In this document: positions 26,727-35,454 of the stretch, piece after piece
Layout of the letters: each line of letters starts with the position of its first letter
How positions within the stretch are numbered: the stretch's first letter is position 1
Assembly (NCBI GenBank): GCA_943371245.1
Contig: CALRTY020000017.1
Location: 1 to 64,000 of the forward strand
Source: UBA5018 sp947463165
GTDB taxonomy: Bacteria > Cyanobacteriota > Cyanobacteriia > PCC-6307 > Cyanobiaceae
Direction of reading: 5' to 3'
Length of the DNA: 64,000 nucleotides
The notes under the pieces: model-generated
What the model was told of the DNA's origin: nothing
Seen by the model: only the letters and a program-made list of their open reading frames with translations
Database searches by the model: none
Program-made: the position numbers and the translations under genes

Positions 26727-26823
26727 TACTGAAATATACAGAGATGAACATTTTTCGAGAAGGGCGAAAGGCAAAGGCTGTCTTGAACCCTAAGATGCGC
26801 ATCAGATTACAGCGTGATGCATC

Positions 26824-29178
26824 ATGAGCATTGATACGCGTAGAGTTTGCTTCATAAGCTATGCACATGAAGATGTTGACAACGATAGTCTTGACTATTT
26901 CCTTTATCTCTTAAAGGACGCACTCTCGCCGAATTCTGACGTGATTACAGACAAAGAAGTAAAACCAGGCGAGGATTTTAACATTTTCATGAATCGTGTT
27001 TCTAATGTCGATGCGATTATACCCATACTCACCCCTGCGTATAAAAGGCGTGTTCAGGAAAGGAAGGGTGGTGTATTCGCTGAGTTCTCTCGTTTTATCA
27101 CAAGATACGAGAAGAATCAAGATTCTTCTTTATCCTTAGCACTGCAGAATAGTACCGCATCAGAAGAAAAGAACTTTCAGATTCTTCCCGTGCTGTTTAG
27201 TGGCACGAGAGATCAATCAGTTCCTGATCGAATTTCATCTCTTAAATGCCTAGATCTTAGTGATAGCTTTGCTCGCATAGAAGCAAATGGTGAATTTAAT
27301 GTTTCTCCATTGGATTGCAAGAGGTTTTGCGATGTTGCGAACGCAATCGCTAATCAGATCAACGTTATCTCGGAAATGCGCTCACTTGAATATATAACCA
27401 AGTCCAAGTATTATGTAAACCTATTTGTTGACACAAAAGCCACATGGAACGATCCCGGCACAAACCATAACCACTTACTGCAAAAACTTTTTGTGAAGAC
27501 AAATAGTTATGATTTGGTTGCCATGCAACAAGTATTCTTTATAGTTGGTCGAAAAGGAAGCGGCAAATCCACAATCTCTCAAGCCCTACCTCTTCTCAAT
27601 CCCGAACGAATTATCCACTCCCTGGAGATCAATGCCGACCATTATAACCTTGAAGCATTATTTGCTCTTTTCTCTACTACCACTTATAAAGATGATACCG
27701 AGCGATTCTTTCCCCGCTTACAGGGCTTTGAAATGACATGGGAATCAGTCATACTCATATCGGCCCTGAGTTTCCTCGTCAAAGAAGAAAATGATAGGAT
27801 TCACGATATTCGTCCTATAAAAGATTTTCTAGATTCTCTTACTGATTCAAGCATTCCACAATCAGAGGGCATTTCATGGTCAACAAGCGATTTATTCAGT
27901 TACTGTTTTTCCCGTAATCTTAGTTTTATACAAGATTGCATTGCTAAGGCACGTTCTGAGCCAGAAGACGCCTTTTGGGCTGATATATCCTCCTTATATA
28001 GCCGTGAGAACTTTCTTCGGTACATATTTGGATCTGACACACTAAAGCTCTGTCGCAATCATCTGAGAGCTTTTCAGGGAACGCTTCTCGTATCCCTTGA
28101 TGGTTTCGACGATGCTTTTGACGCCTTTCGCGTCGAATCAATGCGCATAGCAGACAAGAGAGTCTTACAGTCGAGAGCTAGTTTTGAGATTGATTGGCTT
28201 CGATCACTATTAGCTTTCACTTTACGTGCATATAGAAAGAGAGATAATATTTTATATTCACGCCTTGAATTCTGCATAGCCGCACCTTTGGACAGGTTTC
28301 TAGAAGTTGCGCGAATCAACAGGGATAGCTATCGAGCAATTGGCAGATGGCATTCTATTAACTGGTCTGGCATCGAGCTTTCTATTCTTTTAAGGAAAAG
28401 ACTTGAGTTCACCCTCTCAGACAACCTAAGTTCGCCAAAGAATATCAGGCCAGAAGAAAGACTTAGCTATATACTGCGTTCTCGAAACTTCAAGCATTTA
28501 CCTGAAGATGTGAGCTTTGATTATAATGGAAAATTCTATGTGATGCCACTCTTTCTCTATGTTCTGCGACATACTTTCTGGCGGCCTCGTGAGGTCCTTA
28601 TTTACTATGCTCGCCTCTTAGCGCTTGCCGACACGCGGAAGAGGTGGAAAACCCACATAGATACGCAATCTCTTCGTAGTTGCATTAAAAGTGCAGCTGA
28701 AGATATCATCAAAAGCCAGTTTGTAAACGAGTTCAAGACAAGTCTTTTTAATATCGATGATGTCCTTAGAGGATTTCGCACAAAGCCTAACTTTATGAGC
28801 TTTAACTTACTAAGTGAGATTCTTGTTGAAATTGATTTTCAGTTCTGTGCTGATGTTTTTAAGGCTGTTACACTAGTTGAGAAGGTACGTTATCTTTACC
28901 AAATTGGTTTTCTTGGAATTGATCTGTCTCCCGCCCAACTAGAACAGCATGGAGCATTACATAGCAATGCTTTTATATTTAACGAGGGGGCACTGCTGTT
29001 TGGAGACGAGTATCTCTGTCAGAACGACCTTGCATTGTATTCGTTCTTAATCCATCCTATTTTTTGCGAATATCTCAAGCTAGATGTTAATGGATCAACT
29101 CTCTCTCTTGTTTTTGATTGGGATTATCTTCACTGTGCCGAATCGGCTCTACGCGCAAGACAAATGTCCTCAGCTTGA
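26824..29178 (+). CDS. TIR-domain protein with P-loop ATPase (Sll1717-like)
   Basis: 784 residues. Residues 6-130 resemble TIR/SEFIR domains: RVCFISYAHEDVDN, ITDKEVKPGEDF, VDAIIPILTPAYKRR and VFAEFSRF with E87 a candidate catalytic glutamate. Then a P-loop NTPase with Walker A VGRKGSGKST (241-250) and Walker B-like LLVSLDGFDD (421-430), as in the Sll1717 ATPase group, and a long helical C-terminus. TIR-NTPase proteins often act in abortive anti-phage defence through NAD cleavage or TIR signalling; that role is inferred. The gene is on the plus strand, against the surrounding cassette orientation, visibly lower in GC than the core, and lies between attC-2 and the repeat at 29321. Confidence 0.8.
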   Translation: MSIDTRRVCFISYAHEDVDNDSLDYFLYLLKDALSPNSDVITDKEVKPGEDFNIFMNRVSNVDAIIPILTPAYKRRVQERKGGVFAEFSRFITRYEKNQDSSLSLALQNSTASEEKNFQILPVLFSGTRDQSVPDRISSLKCLDLSDSFARIEANGEFNVSPLDCKRFCDVANAIANQINVISEMRSLEYITKSKYYVNLFVDTKATWNDPGTNHNHLLQKLFVKTNSYDLVAMQQVFFIVGRKGSGKSTISQALPLLNPERIIHSLEINADHYNLEALFALFSTTTYKDDTERFFPRLQGFEMTWESVILISALSFLVKEENDRIHDIRPIKDFLDSLTDSSIPQSEGISWSTSDLFSYCFSRNLSFIQDCIAKARSEPEDAFWADISSLYSRENFLRYIFGSDTLKLCRNHLRAFQGTLLVSLDGFDDAFDAFRVESMRIADKRVLQSRASFEIDWLRSLLAFTLRAYRKRDNILYSRLEFCIAAPLDRFLEVARINRDSYRAIGRWHSINWSGIELSILLRKRLEFTLSDNLSSPKNIRPEERLSYILRSRNFKHLPEDVSFDYNGKFYVMPLFLYVLRHTFWRPREVLIYYARLLALADTRKRWKTHIDTQSLRSCIKSAAEDIIKSQFVNEFKTSLFNIDDVLRGFRTKPNFMSFNLLSEILVEIDFQFCADVFKAVTLVEKVRYLYQIGFLGIDLSPAQLEQHGALHSNAFIFNEGALLFGDEYLCQNDLALYSFLIHPIFCEYLKLDVNGSTLSLVFDWDYLHCAESALRARQMSSA

Positions 29179-29320
29179 GCAAGAAAGATAGAGCATAGTA
29201 AGCGAAGCCACTACAGACGTCTTTGCCATGGCTCGTCAAACAATAAAGATTCACAAACTTTCTTTCATGTTCATTTATCAATCACAATTATTCATACTCT
29301 TGTGAATGCAGACAGGCCCC

Positions 29321-29472
29321 TCGAACGCCAAAAAGTGGCTCCCGAAAACCACCCCACCGCTCTTACCACCTTCCGTGAATCACTTCCATCCAGTCAAGCC
29401 AATCCTGGCAACCGCAGATGCTTTCGGCGATATGTGTTGATTGCGAACAGTGGTTATCGGAACCGTTATCCA
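29321..29472 (-). repeat. Long (152 bp) attC-like repeat, copy 1
   Basis: Begins TCGAACGCC and ends ACCGTTATCC. It matches 39484-39636 along its length, best in the right half (ATATGTGTT, GCGAACAGTGGTTATCGG, CGTTATCCATTTGTAGCGGCTG). In both places it sits at a cassette border, so it may be a VCR-sized attC type. Hairpin pairing of the two ends is weak by eye. Confidence 0.5.
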
Positions 29473-29553
29473 TTTGTAGCGGCTGCTACCGGCTGGGGCA
29501 TTCTGTGGGCAGCAGGCTCCTGGGTCTGCCCTTCCCCCTGGCGGCGCCCGCCG

Positions 29554-29796
29554 ATGCCTGTCCCCCCGTCGTCCCCTGCAGATGTCGCCGCCCTGGAGCC
29601 CGATGACTGGCGGCGCATCCGCGATGCCCTGCTCTATTTAGGCCGCGACCTGCACCACCGCTCTTTCGCCGTGCACGCCAGTCGCCGCGAGCTGCTCTGG
29701 CAGGAGATGGATCGCTGCCTGGCCCTGGCGGAGCGGATCGGCGCGACCATGGAAGCGAGTGCCTCCCTGGAGGCGGATCAGCCCCCCGCGCCCTGA
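29554..29796 (+). CDS. Small hypothetical protein
   Basis: 80 residues from ATG 29554 (MPVPPSSPADVAALEPDDWRR). Helical and charged (RIRDALLYLGRDLHHRSF, SRRELLWQEMDRCLALAERIG). GC and codon use fit the core genome rather than the AT-rich cassettes. I do not recognise it. The longer upstream frame crosses the attC-like repeat and is not credible. It overlaps the end of the convergent M48 pseudogene. Confidence 0.5.
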   Translation: MPVPPSSPADVAALEPDDWRRIRDALLYLGRDLHHRSFAVHASRRELLWQEMDRCLALAERIGATMEASASLEADQPPAP

Positions 29797-30100
29797 CGCC
29801 ACTCCCCAGGCAGCGCCAGAGTCTCCAGCGCCTGGCGGCGGCGCAGGTTGGCGACGCCCAGGTAGCGGCGCTCGAGCGGATGGCGGCGCCACCAGGAAAG
29901 CTGCCCGCCCTGTCCTGGAACCGCTGCAGGGAGGCGAAGGCCGAGCCCATCGCGGCAGGGTCATAGCGGCTGCTGGCCAGCAGGGTGAAGGCGTAGACGT
30001 CCGCCTCCCTCGTACTCCTCCGCCTTGCTGAAGCTGTGGCGCACCAGCAGCCCCAGCAGCAGAGCACGCAGCCGGGCCTCTCGCCGGTGGCGCCTCACCG
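29778..30100 (-). pseudogene. Remnant of an M48-family metallopeptidase
   Basis: Three frames together give an M48 C-terminus: LLVRHSFSKAEEYE, then after a 4-nt insertion ADVYAFTLLASSRYDPAAM..FASLQRF, then after another frame change HPLERRYLGVANLRRRQALETLALP. The EYEAD zinc-ligand region is the family hallmark. The 5' part with HExxH is missing, cut at the end of the DUF2339 gene. Either a decayed gene or one with two sequencing errors; the missing N-terminus favours decay. Confidence 0.6.
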
Positions 30101-33013
30101 GAAACGCTCCCGGAAGCGGGTGTAGAGGGCATTCATCGCCAGCATCAGCAGTCCGACGCCGACGAACACCAGCCCGCGCAGGGTCAGATCGGCCTGGGCC
30201 ATGTCCACCGCCACCAGCCGCAGCAGGCAGGCCCCAGTGGCCAGCAGCGCCACGGTGCGGAACTGATTGTCGCGCAGCAGGGCACTGAGGAGGTAAATGC
30301 AAAAGGCCAGCAGCGACCAGAGCAGGGTGAGCAGAGCCCGGTCGTAGCGGCAGGAGAGATAGAGGGCGACCGCCAGGAACAGGGGGTAGCCGAGCCAGCG
30401 ATGGGGCTGACGTGCCACCGGGCTGCCGATCGCCGCCAGCAGGGGCAGGCCACCCGGGGCCCGCAGCGCCTCGGGCCGCAGCCAACGGCTGCTGGCCAGC
30501 AAAAACAACCCCTGCAGGCCGATGGCCAGCAGGGCGATCGTCTGGGGCTGCTGGTGCCACTGGGGCGAGGCGGTTTCGCCGGTGCTCAGCATCGCCACGG
30601 TGGTGGCGCTCGCCAGCCAGGAGCCGAGCACTGCATACACCTGCAGCCGCGGTGCGAACCAGCGCCCCAGCGCCGGGCTCAGCAGCCCCAGGGCCAGCAC
30701 AGACCAGGCGACGGGCCGCCAGAGGGCGCTCACCTCGCTGAGGATCAGCAGCCCGATCGCCAGCAGCCCCAGCTCCAGGAGGCAGGGGTGAACGGCGCGC
30801 CAGATGCTCGCCTGGCGCAGAGCGGCACGGGGATGGAACAACCACCAGCCCAGCAACACCGCCAGGGCGAACAGCTGGATCAGCAGCCGGGCCCCCAGCG
30901 ACTGCCCCAGCAGCACCAGATAGGCCGGACTCTGGCTGATCACCAGCAAATAGCTGACGGCGTAGGCGGCCAGATAACCAAGCCCCAGGCCGAGCACATG
31001 CAGCGCCTCCGGCCGCCGCAGCCGGTTGGCCGCCTCCAGGGCCAGCAGGGAGAGCAACAGCCAAACCACCCCCGGCAACAGCGGGGAGATCGGTTCAAGC
31101 AGCAGAAAGGCGGCCAGCCCCAGGTCGAAGCCCAGCAGATACACCCCCACCAACCGCAGGCGGCGGCGCCCGCTGCTGGCGATCATCAGCGCCGCCAGGC
31201 CGGTGAGCGCCAGCAGGGGCGGCAGGGCCACCAGGCCCCGCTGGCCCTGCAGCAACAGGGTCATCGCCTGCAGGAGGTGGGTGGAGAGCACCGCCGCCGC
31301 CACCCCCCGCAGCAGCCCGGGGGGTTGAAAGCGCCGGGCCGTGAGCAGCAGCGCCCCGAGCGAAAGCAAGCTGAGCGGGGGCTGCCACGGGGGCGGTGGC
31401 ACCAGGAACGAGCCCGCAAAGGCGAGCAGCGCCGCCTGCACCCCGGAAAACGCTGGGGGCTTGGCCACCCCCGGCCGGCGCTGCAGCAGCGCGGAGATGG
31501 CGGTGAGCAGGGCCGAGCCAGCGAGCAACACGGCGGCGTTGCGCAGCGGTGGTGGCCGCGGCATCACCAGGCCCCAGGAGGCGAGCAGCCCCACCACCAA
31601 GAGCACCGCCGCCACCGCGAGCAACACCGGCCAGCCGATCCGCTGCAATTTCAGGTCACCCTGCAGCAGCCCGAAGGCGAGGAAGAGAGCGCACTCCACC
31701 AGCAACACCCCCAGGAGCAGCAGGGGATCAACCACCAGCGGCGCCAGGCTGAGGATCGCCGCCATCGACAGGGCCTGGGCGCAGAGACTGTCGGCCAGCG
31801 CCAGGGAGGGGGCGCCGCCCCGCCGCGCCCGGCGGGAGAGCAGCAGGGCCAGGGCCGACGTCAGGGCCAGGGCCGTGACCCGCACGGCGGCCTGGCGCGG
31901 GTAGAGCAGCAGCGCCAGGGCGATGCCGCCCCACTGCAGCAGCAGGGTGGCCAGCCGCAAGGGGGTGAGCGCCCGCCGCAGCGGCCTGCCCCAGTGCTGC
32001 AGCAACAAGCCGCTGGCGAACACCAAACCGGCCGCCAGGGCCCCGCCAGCGCGGGCCATCGGGCTGGCGAGCAGGCTGGGGGGCGCCGCCACAAACCAGC
32101 AGCCGTGGAAGAGGGCGTAGGCGGCCACCACGATCAGCCGGTGGCGGTTCCAGGCCCGGCGCCGGGGCAGCAGCTGACCCAGCAGGCACACCAGGCTGGC
32201 AATTGCCAGGGTGGTGCCGTTGGAGGGCACCAGCAGCAGGGGCAGCAGGTTCACCACCACGTGCAGGGAGGCGGTGGTCTGCTGGCGGGCGACCGCCGCC
32301 ACCGCCAGGTTGATCGCCATGCCCACCACCAACAGGGCCAGGGCCTGGCTGGGATCGTGGAGCCAGCGCAGGCCCAGCTCCGGCAACCCGCCGGCGGCCA
32401 CGCAGGCGAACAGGATCAGGGCCGCCCCGCCGCTACGCATCCAAAGGCTGAGCCGCCGCCAGCTGTGGCGCCGGCCCCACAGCGCCGAGGGGAGCATCAA
32501 GGCCAGGGCCACCAGGAGGGTGAGCAGAAAACGCGCCAGCGGTCCCAGACGCAGGGCGAGGCTCACCGCCAGGAAGGTGACCCCGGCCACCAGCACCACC
32601 ACGCCGAGGATGCCGGTCCAGTTCTCAATTAAGGTGCGCTCCAGCCGCCGCCAGGATTTATTGCCGGTGGGCGCGGGGGGGCCTGAACTGGGCGACAGGC
32701 CGGGCGATAGGCCGGGCGGCTGGGCTGGCTGGGCTGGCGGTGCTGAGGGGGCTGGCGGAGAGAGGGCCGCCGGCGGATGGATCACCCGTAATGGCTCCAT
32801 CGGGGACTCAGGAGCCGGAAGCAGCGGAGCCGGAAGCAGCGGAGCCGGAAGCAGCGGAGCCGGGGGCGCCTGCTTTTCAGGCTCGCCCAGCCGATGTTCC
32901 AGCCGGGTGAGCCGCTGGCCCAGGTAACTCATCCGGATCGCCAGAACGGTGACCAGCAGGAGCAAGAACAGGAGCAACGGGAGCAGGAGCAGCAGGGGCA
33001 GCAGCTCAACCAA
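30095..33013 (-). CDS. DUF2339 multi-spanning membrane protein
   Basis: 972 residues, more than 20 hydrophobic helices after a soluble linker; this is the DUF2339 architecture (long polytopic proteins of unknown role). Near the N-terminus the coiled LGQRLTRLEHRLGE is followed by a proline linker with a five-residue repeat (PLLPA four times) and QPPGLSPGLSPSSGP, then the conserved LERTLIENWTGILGVVVLVAGV. High GC, core-like. It is not bordered by close attC sites, so it is more likely an old chromosomal gene caught within the island than a cassette. Confidence 0.85.
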   Translation of the reverse strand: MVELLPLLLLLPLLLFLLLLVTVLAIRMSYLGQRLTRLEHRLGEPEKQAPPAPLLPAPLLPAPLLPAPESPMEPLRVIHPPAALSPPAPSAPPAQPAQPPGLSPGLSPSSGPPAPTGNKSWRRLERTLIENWTGILGVVVLVAGVTFLAVSLALRLGPLARFLLTLLVALALMLPSALWGRRHSWRRLSLWMRSGGAALILFACVAAGGLPELGLRWLHDPSQALALLVVGMAINLAVAAVARQQTTASLHVVVNLLPLLLVPSNGTTLAIASLVCLLGQLLPRRRAWNRHRLIVVAAYALFHGCWFVAAPPSLLASPMARAGGALAAGLVFASGLLLQHWGRPLRRALTPLRLATLLLQWGGIALALLLYPRQAAVRVTALALTSALALLLSRRARRGGAPSLALADSLCAQALSMAAILSLAPLVVDPLLLLGVLLVECALFLAFGLLQGDLKLQRIGWPVLLAVAAVLLVVGLLASWGLVMPRPPPLRNAAVLLAGSALLTAISALLQRRPGVAKPPAFSGVQAALLAFAGSFLVPPPPWQPPLSLLSLGALLLTARRFQPPGLLRGVAAAVLSTHLLQAMTLLLQGQRGLVALPPLLALTGLAALMIASSGRRRLRLVGVYLLGFDLGLAAFLLLEPISPLLPGVVWLLLSLLALEAANRLRRPEALHVLGLGLGYLAAYAVSYLLVISQSPAYLVLLGQSLGARLLIQLFALAVLLGWWLFHPRAALRQASIWRAVHPCLLELGLLAIGLLILSEVSALWRPVAWSVLALGLLSPALGRWFAPRLQVYAVLGSWLASATTVAMLSTGETASPQWHQQPQTIALLAIGLQGLFLLASSRWLRPEALRAPGGLPLLAAIGSPVARQPHRWLGYPLFLAVALYLSCRYDRALLTLLWSLLAFCIYLLSALLRDNQFRTVALLATGACLLRLVAVDMAQADLTLRGLVFVGVGLLMLAMNALYTRFRERFR
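32818..32872 (-). repeat. 15-bp in-frame repeat in the DUF2339 gene
   Basis: AGCCGGAAGCAGCGG is repeated three times and a fraction on the plus strand, encoding PAPLL units on the minus strand. Confidence 0.85.
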
Positions 33014-33209
33014 TGGAGCGGATTCAGCGAAAACTCAACTATCTATAGCCTCGTTGCCCGGCCTGAAATCGCAGGGGAGGCGCATCGTTCACCTTCTGTT
33101 TCCTGCAGGCGGAGCGATGCTGGCGCGCTGACGGCGGCAGCCAAAAGAATTGAGCGAATGCTGGCGATCAGCTGGCCGAAATAAGACTGTGCATCAGGCC
33201 GCCACATGC

Positions 33210-33285
33210 CATCAATAACTTCAGGCTTTTACCTTGTACCTGTGCGGTAATCGCAAGCTTTTCATGCAGCTCTCTGGTGGAATCC
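33210..33285 (-). pseudogene. HicB C-terminal fragment
   Basis: The minus strand reads ELHEKLAITAQVQGKSL after a degenerate STR, close to LHEKLAMAAQAQGISLNSL of the intact HicB at 33751-34083. Only this helix survives; no start or toxin partner is present. Confidence 0.55.
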
Positions 33286-33289
33286 GCTG

Positions 33290-33481
33290 ATGCGCTGTGA
33301 GCTCTCCCCTCAGGCCGAGATCGACCTACGGGAAATAGGCGATTAGATCGCCAGGGACAATCCGCAATGGCCCACCAGCTATGTCAGTGAGCTAATTGCC
33401 CACAGCAGGGATAGAGCAGAGCATATCTGCATGGGCGAGCTGGTAGCGGCGATGCAGGCATCTTTGCCTTATCCGCCATCT
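33290..33481 (+). pseudogene. ParE-type toxin remnant
   Basis: From ATG 33290: CELSPQAEIDLREIGD, then a TAG, then IARDNPQ..SYVSELIAHSRDRAEH. This is the N-terminal half of a ParE toxin in which the tyrosine of the GDYIARDNP motif has become a stop; the C-terminal half is unrecognisable. The rest of 33014-33650 has no intact gene. Confidence 0.6.
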
Positions 33482-33653
33482 TCACTACCTTTTCATTGGC
33501 CCGGTCATTAGCCCGGTCATTAACCCGCCTTGAGGCAATAGTTCAGTGGGGGATTGGGAAAACTTATTCTCGAAGATGCCTGTCGATTAAAATTTGTTGC
33601 CAAATACTCTTTTAGTTGCGCCGTCCTGTTTTGTAAACTCGGGATCCAGGCCG

Positions 33654-33744
33654 CTTAACGCTACAGATCAAAAGTGGGCAGGAAGCGCAAGGAAGCTTAA
33701 GCAGAGATCCGCAGGTGACCTATCTACTCGAGGGGCTTATTAGC
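33654..33744 (-). other. attC-like site (attC-4)
   Basis: Left core CTTAACG, then CAGATCAAAAGTGGGCAGG; right arm CTATCTACTCGAGGGGCTTATTAGCC. It blends features of families 1 and 2. It lies 6 bp beyond the HicB stop, where a cassette attC is expected. Confidence 0.55.
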
Positions 33745-33750
33745 CGATAC

Positions 33751-34083
33751 CTATGCGATGACACTTTTCTCCAGCGCCTCCTGAACAAGTGAATTGAGAC
33801 TTATACCTTGAGCTTGTGCCGCCATCGCGAGCTTTTCATGGAGACCAGGGGGAATCCGAAGATTAAACTTACCGGAGAACTGTTTTCCTGGATCTATTCC
33901 TTGCTCTCTGCAGACCTCCAAGAATACGTCAAGCGACTTCTTGAACTCCAGCCTCAGCTCATCAGGATTTGCACCATAAAAATCAGCCCCACCGCTTAGG
34001 CCGAGAATCTCTCCCCGAAACAGATCAGTTTCAGAGTCATACTCGATTCGAGCACTGTAGCCATCAACGGTCATCAAATTCAT
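33751..34083 (-). CDS. hicB: HicB-family antitoxin
   Basis: 110 residues: an N-terminal HicB fold (YSARIEYDSETDLFRGEILGLSGGADFYGANPDELRLEFKKSLD) and a C-terminal RHH segment (FNLRIPPGLHEKLAMAAQAQGISLNSLVQEALEKS) for operator binding. It neutralises the HicA mRNA interferase. Its ATG overlaps the hicA stop by 4 bp, the usual hicAB order. The partner hicA is broken while this gene is fully open. Confidence 0.85.
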   Translation of the reverse strand: MNLMTVDGYSARIEYDSETDLFRGEILGLSGGADFYGANPDELRLEFKKSLDVFLEVCREQGIDPGKQFSGKFNLRIPPGLHEKLAMAAQAQGISLNSLVQEALEKSVIA

Positions 34084-34291
34084 GGAGTAACTCCGTGTTC
34101 CTCAAACCATTTGCTGATTGAAGCAACAGCACCCTTATCTGTGTCTGGGGAAGGATGGGGTTGGTGAAAGACCCTGACTTCGCCGAAGAGCACAACGGCA
34201 ACTCGACTACCCGCCATGGCAAGCTGCCACTGACGGGGCGAGCAAAGATCAGCTCAAGGGTGCGCTGGTGTTTGCGCTTCACGAGAATCAT
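34080..34291 (-). pseudogene. hicA: HicA toxin with internal deletion and frameshift
   Basis: From ATG 34291 the frame gives KHQRTLELIFARPVSGSLPWR, a normal HicA start, then shifts. The correct C-terminus resumes in another frame: GSRVAVVLFGEVRVFHQPHPSPDTDKGAVASISKWFEEHGVTP, ending at 34080. Compared with the family about 18 residues around the middle helix are missing at the joint. The catalytic histidine normally lies near the missing or adjoining part, so the toxin is likely dead. Confidence 0.75.
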
Positions 34292-34345
34292 AGTACCACG
34301 ACTCGGTACCGCCACGCGTTGCTACTTTGGCCTTTAGCGAATTCG

Positions 34346-34390
34346 GCTAACGCTTCCCTTGAGTGGCAGGGGCGTCAGGTTCAAGAAGCG
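34346..34390 (-). other. Partial attC-like half site of family 2 (attC-5)
   Basis: GCTAACGCTTCCCTTGAGTGGCAGG matches the left arm of family 2 exactly at the core, and supplies the mazF stop codon. The right arm is not seen; GGTTCAAG at about 34379 might be a shortened partner. Confidence 0.45.
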
Positions 34391-34712
34391 GCAACACCCT
34401 CGCAGTAACCATCGCCATTACATCTGAAGAAATACGCTCGATGAACTTCGCTTTCCTCGTTCGCCAGTCAAGGCTCTTCAGCTGATCGGACAGGACAACT
34501 CCACTCACAGAATATTCATCAGGTAGCAGCACCTCAAAAGGGTAACCCTTGACCTTAGATGTAATTGGACAAAACAGTGCCAGCCCTACTTTCCCATTGT
34601 AGGTCTTTGGGGATAGAACAAGTGCTGGGCGTCTTCCACGCTGCTCACTTCCGGCCTGTGGCGCAAACTCCAGCCACACCAAATCACCGCGATCAGGCAC
34701 GTAGGAAGGCAT
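34347..34712 (-). CDS. mazF: MazF/PemK-family endoribonuclease toxin
   Basis: 121 residues: VPDRGDLVWLEFAPQAGSEQ, GRRPALVLSPKTYNGKVGLALFCPITSKVKGYPFEV, LSDQLKSLDWR. This is a complete MazF fold with the RPALVLS and PITS motifs of the active site. It should cut single-stranded mRNA. The start overlaps the mazE stop. The C-terminal TQGKR and stop are encoded by the attC-like half site, which shows the gene lies in an integron cassette. Confidence 0.9.
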   Translation of the reverse strand: MPSYVPDRGDLVWLEFAPQAGSEQRGRRPALVLSPKTYNGKVGLALFCPITSKVKGYPFEVLLPDEYSVSGVVLSDQLKSLDWRTRKAKFIERISSDVMAMVTARVLPLLEPDAPATQGKR

Positions 34713-34954
34713 CAGAACGCTTCAGAACCCACGGCATCCCCCGTATCAACAGAGGCGTGAATATTCTCTGGCGTGATACCAGCAAGAAGATCCCCAAGCC
34801 TGAGCCGGCTCGGCAGAGAGGGCTTCAAGATCAGCTCACCATCCTTGGCGGTGAGGCTGACTTCCGTCCCAACCCCCAAGCCCACCTCATCCGCCAAGCC
34901 ACGTGGAATTCTCACGCCAAGGCTGTTCCCCCACTTCTGAACTCTCGTCTGCAT
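34712..34954 (-). CDS. mazE: MazE/AbrB-type antitoxin
   Basis: 80 residues: TRVQKWGNSLGVRIPRGLADEVGLGVGTEVSL, the AbrB/SpoVT swapped-hairpin DNA-binding domain, then the toxin-binding acidic tail ending VDTGDAVGSEAF. It is directly upstream of mazF with a one-base overlap; one of the pairs in the island in which both genes are open. Confidence 0.9.
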   Translation of the reverse strand: MQTRVQKWGNSLGVRIPRGLADEVGLGVGTEVSLTAKDGELILKPSLPSRLRLGDLLAGITPENIHASVDTGDAVGSEAF

Positions 34955-35017
34955 ATCCCAGTGGCGGCTATACGCAGACTATACCAATGGGCGGCTTGGC
35001 GGCCAGTGACCCATCTC

Positions 35018-35105
35018 TCTAACGCTCAAGATCACCTGGCCGCAATGATCTCAGGCAGGAACAAGAAATGCCCTGGAGGCGGCTCTGATGAATGGCATGG
35101 TTAGT
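35018..35105 (-). other. attC-like site, family 3 (attC-6)
   Basis: TCTAACGCTCAAGATCACCTGG on the left; GGCGGCTCTGATGAATGGCATGGTTAG on the right. The right arm resembles that at 43859-43962 (GGCGGCTCAGGTGAATGGCTGTGTTAG). It contains the HepT stop. Confidence 0.65.
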
Positions 35106-35454
35106 TTGCTTCATGGGAGTCATGCAAAAGCTCGCCAACCTCGGCCTTCAATACGATCAGGTCTGAATAGACAAGTCCGAAAACGGCATCGTCGTCAACT
35201 GCTCCGTAGTCATGAGCAAGCATGTTTCTAAAGTCAACGATCGCACGAGAATTGGAAATGGAACAAAATAGTCTCTCATCTAAAGCGCTGACCCTTCTAA
35301 GTGCCTCCCCAATAATGATGAACTCTCACTCTACAGCAGATCTCACGGCACGCTTGATTCGGTATTCTTCAACCGAGACGCCGCTCATTACGTCTTCAAT
35401 CGCAGTGCATGCTTCAAGGACATCCTGCAAATAGGCAGATACATCACGCGCCAT
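35101..35454 (-). pseudogene. hepT: HepT (HEPN) toxin with one nonsense codon
   Basis: Read through one TGA (35336-35338), the frame gives a full HepT: MARDVSAYLQDVLEACTAIEDV, YRIKRAVRSAVE-stop-EFIIIGEALRRV, and the catalytic RNMLAHDYG (Rx4H). The start overlaps the mntA stop by 11 bp. Everything but the stop is conserved, so the mutation is recent or a sequencing error. Confidence 0.8.

Noticed and set aside
26520..26732. 70-codon plus-strand ORF upstream of the TIR-ATPase gene
   Set aside because: Its 3' half is the MITE including both inverted repeats; not a gene.
30401..32632. 743-codon plus-strand ORF
   Set aside because: Glutamine/glycine/arginine-rich shadow of the DUF2339 gene on the other strand; no start context, no domain.
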